A program made the position numbers and the translations under genes. The notes beneath the pieces were generated by a model that was not told the DNA's origin, did no database searches, and worked only from the letters and a program-made list of their open reading frames with translations. A stretch of DNA of 64,000 bases from Deltaproteobacteria bacterium (lineage in GTDB: Bacteria > Desulfobacterota > Dissulfuribacteria > Dissulfuribacterales > DYLC01), in assembly GCA_028695735.1 (NCBI GenBank), contig JAQVIJ010000005.1, positions 1 through 64,000 of the forward strand. Direction: 5' to 3'. Below, piece by piece: positions 63,538 to 64,000 of the stretch (positions are counted from its first letter, which is position 1; the number at the start of each line of letters is the position of its first letter).

Positions 63538-64000
63538 AGGCCATTATAGCATTTGAAGATGGCAGGACCTTTGAAGGGGAATCCTTTACAGGCCCTGGGG
63601 AAGTAGCTGGTGAGATGGTTTTCAATACCGGCATGACCGGCTATCAGGAGATTCTTACAGACCCTTCGTACAAGGGGCAGATGGTCACCATGACCTATCC
63701 TCTCATAGGCAACTACGGTATCAATACAGAGGATGATGAGTCTTTGCGCATACATGTCTCTGCCTTTGTGGTGCGGGAATACGAGGATTTTTACAGCAAC
63801 TGGCGGGCCTGCCGTTCCCTGGCGGACTATCTGCGCAGTCAGGGTATTCTGGGTATTCATAAAGTGGATACACGGGCCATTACAAGGCACATTCGTTTGG
63901 CAGGCGCCATGAAGGCCGTGATCTCCACACAGGACCTCTCTGCGGACTCCTTGATAAAAAAGGCCAAGGAATCCCCCGGCCTGGTGGGCAGGGACCTGGT
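63534..64000 (+). CDS. carA: Carbamoyl-phosphate synthase small subunit, N-terminal part
   Basis: The first 155 residues of CarA, cut by the window end. CarA takes ammonia from glutamine for carbamoyl phosphate, used for arginine and pyrimidines. The N-terminal domain signatures EDGRTFEGESF, VFNTGMTGYQEILTDPSY, YPLIGNYGIN and VDTRAITRHIR are present. The glutaminase domain would lie beyond the window. The start overlaps the ino1 stop. Confidence 0.96.
   Translation, partial: MKAIIAFEDGRTFEGESFTGPGEVAGEMVFNTGMTGYQEILTDPSYKGQMVTMTYPLIGNYGINTEDDESLRIHVSAFVVREYEDFYSNWRACRSLADYLRSQGILGIHKVDTRAITRHIRLAGAMKAVISTQDLSADSLIKKAKESPGLVGRDL

Overview
Organism. The window looks like a chromosomal segment of a sulfate/sulfur-metabolising Desulfobacterota-type (former Deltaproteobacteria) bacterium or a near relative. 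This is inferred from gene order and protein character only: tuf-rpmG-tRNA(Trp)-secE-nusG-rplKAJL-rpoBC, a Gram-negative dcw cluster with meso-DAP-type MurE, a B12-dependent ribonucleotide reductase, a hybrid CheA and GTAG-headed palindromic repeats. Species cannot be named from the sequence. Coding density is high except for four repeat-filled gaps.

Layout. (1) 1-12295: translation/transcription operon from the end of tuf to rpoC, with a candidate L1 operator, an L10 leader and a terminator/attenuator before rpoB. (2) 12300-15350: a methyltransferase gene, then an isolated integron-type gene cassette (hicBA plus an attC-like site), then gltX and a 57-residue basic protein on the minus strand. 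(3) 15481-18535: uvrB and mltG. (4) 18735-34202: the dcw cluster mraZ-rsmH-ftsL-ftsI-murEF-mraY-murD-murG-murC-murB-ftsQ-ftsA-ftsZ, with a sigma70-like promoter and MraZ boxes. It is unusual: ftsW is missing from its usual place, the FtsI homologue has lost the transpeptidase motifs, and murE and murF are fused. (5) 34301-39626: sensor kinase and membrane protein, pepF, a zinc-ribbon protein, cysS. (6) 39627-52098: genes (nrdJ, acylphosphatase, lemA, a TPM-domain protein, a cohesin/dockerin surface pair) separated by repeat islands. (7) 52099-60474: a minus-strand chemotaxis operon cheY-cheB-cheR-cheA-cheW-dnaJ-like-mcp. (8) 60605-64000: a repeat remnant, a membrane Fe-S protein, a small zinc-binding protein, myo-inositol-phosphate synthase and the start of carA.

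Most interesting. First, a family of about 115-bp elements in two sequence types (A and B). Each can fold into the same three-way junction. The arms differ between types while pairing is preserved, and most outer-stem differences are G.U-compatible on only one strand. A and B copies occur in inverted pairs around a core of about 240-310 bp, giving a compound repeat of about 470-540 bp with no transposase gene. Second, the paired loss of ftsW and of the FtsI active site inside an otherwise canonical dcw cluster suggests that septal peptidoglycan is made by other enzymes. Third, a lone hicBA cassette whose left boundary and attC R'' arm are exact complements. Fourth, a tandem NrdR-box pair in front of nrdJ.
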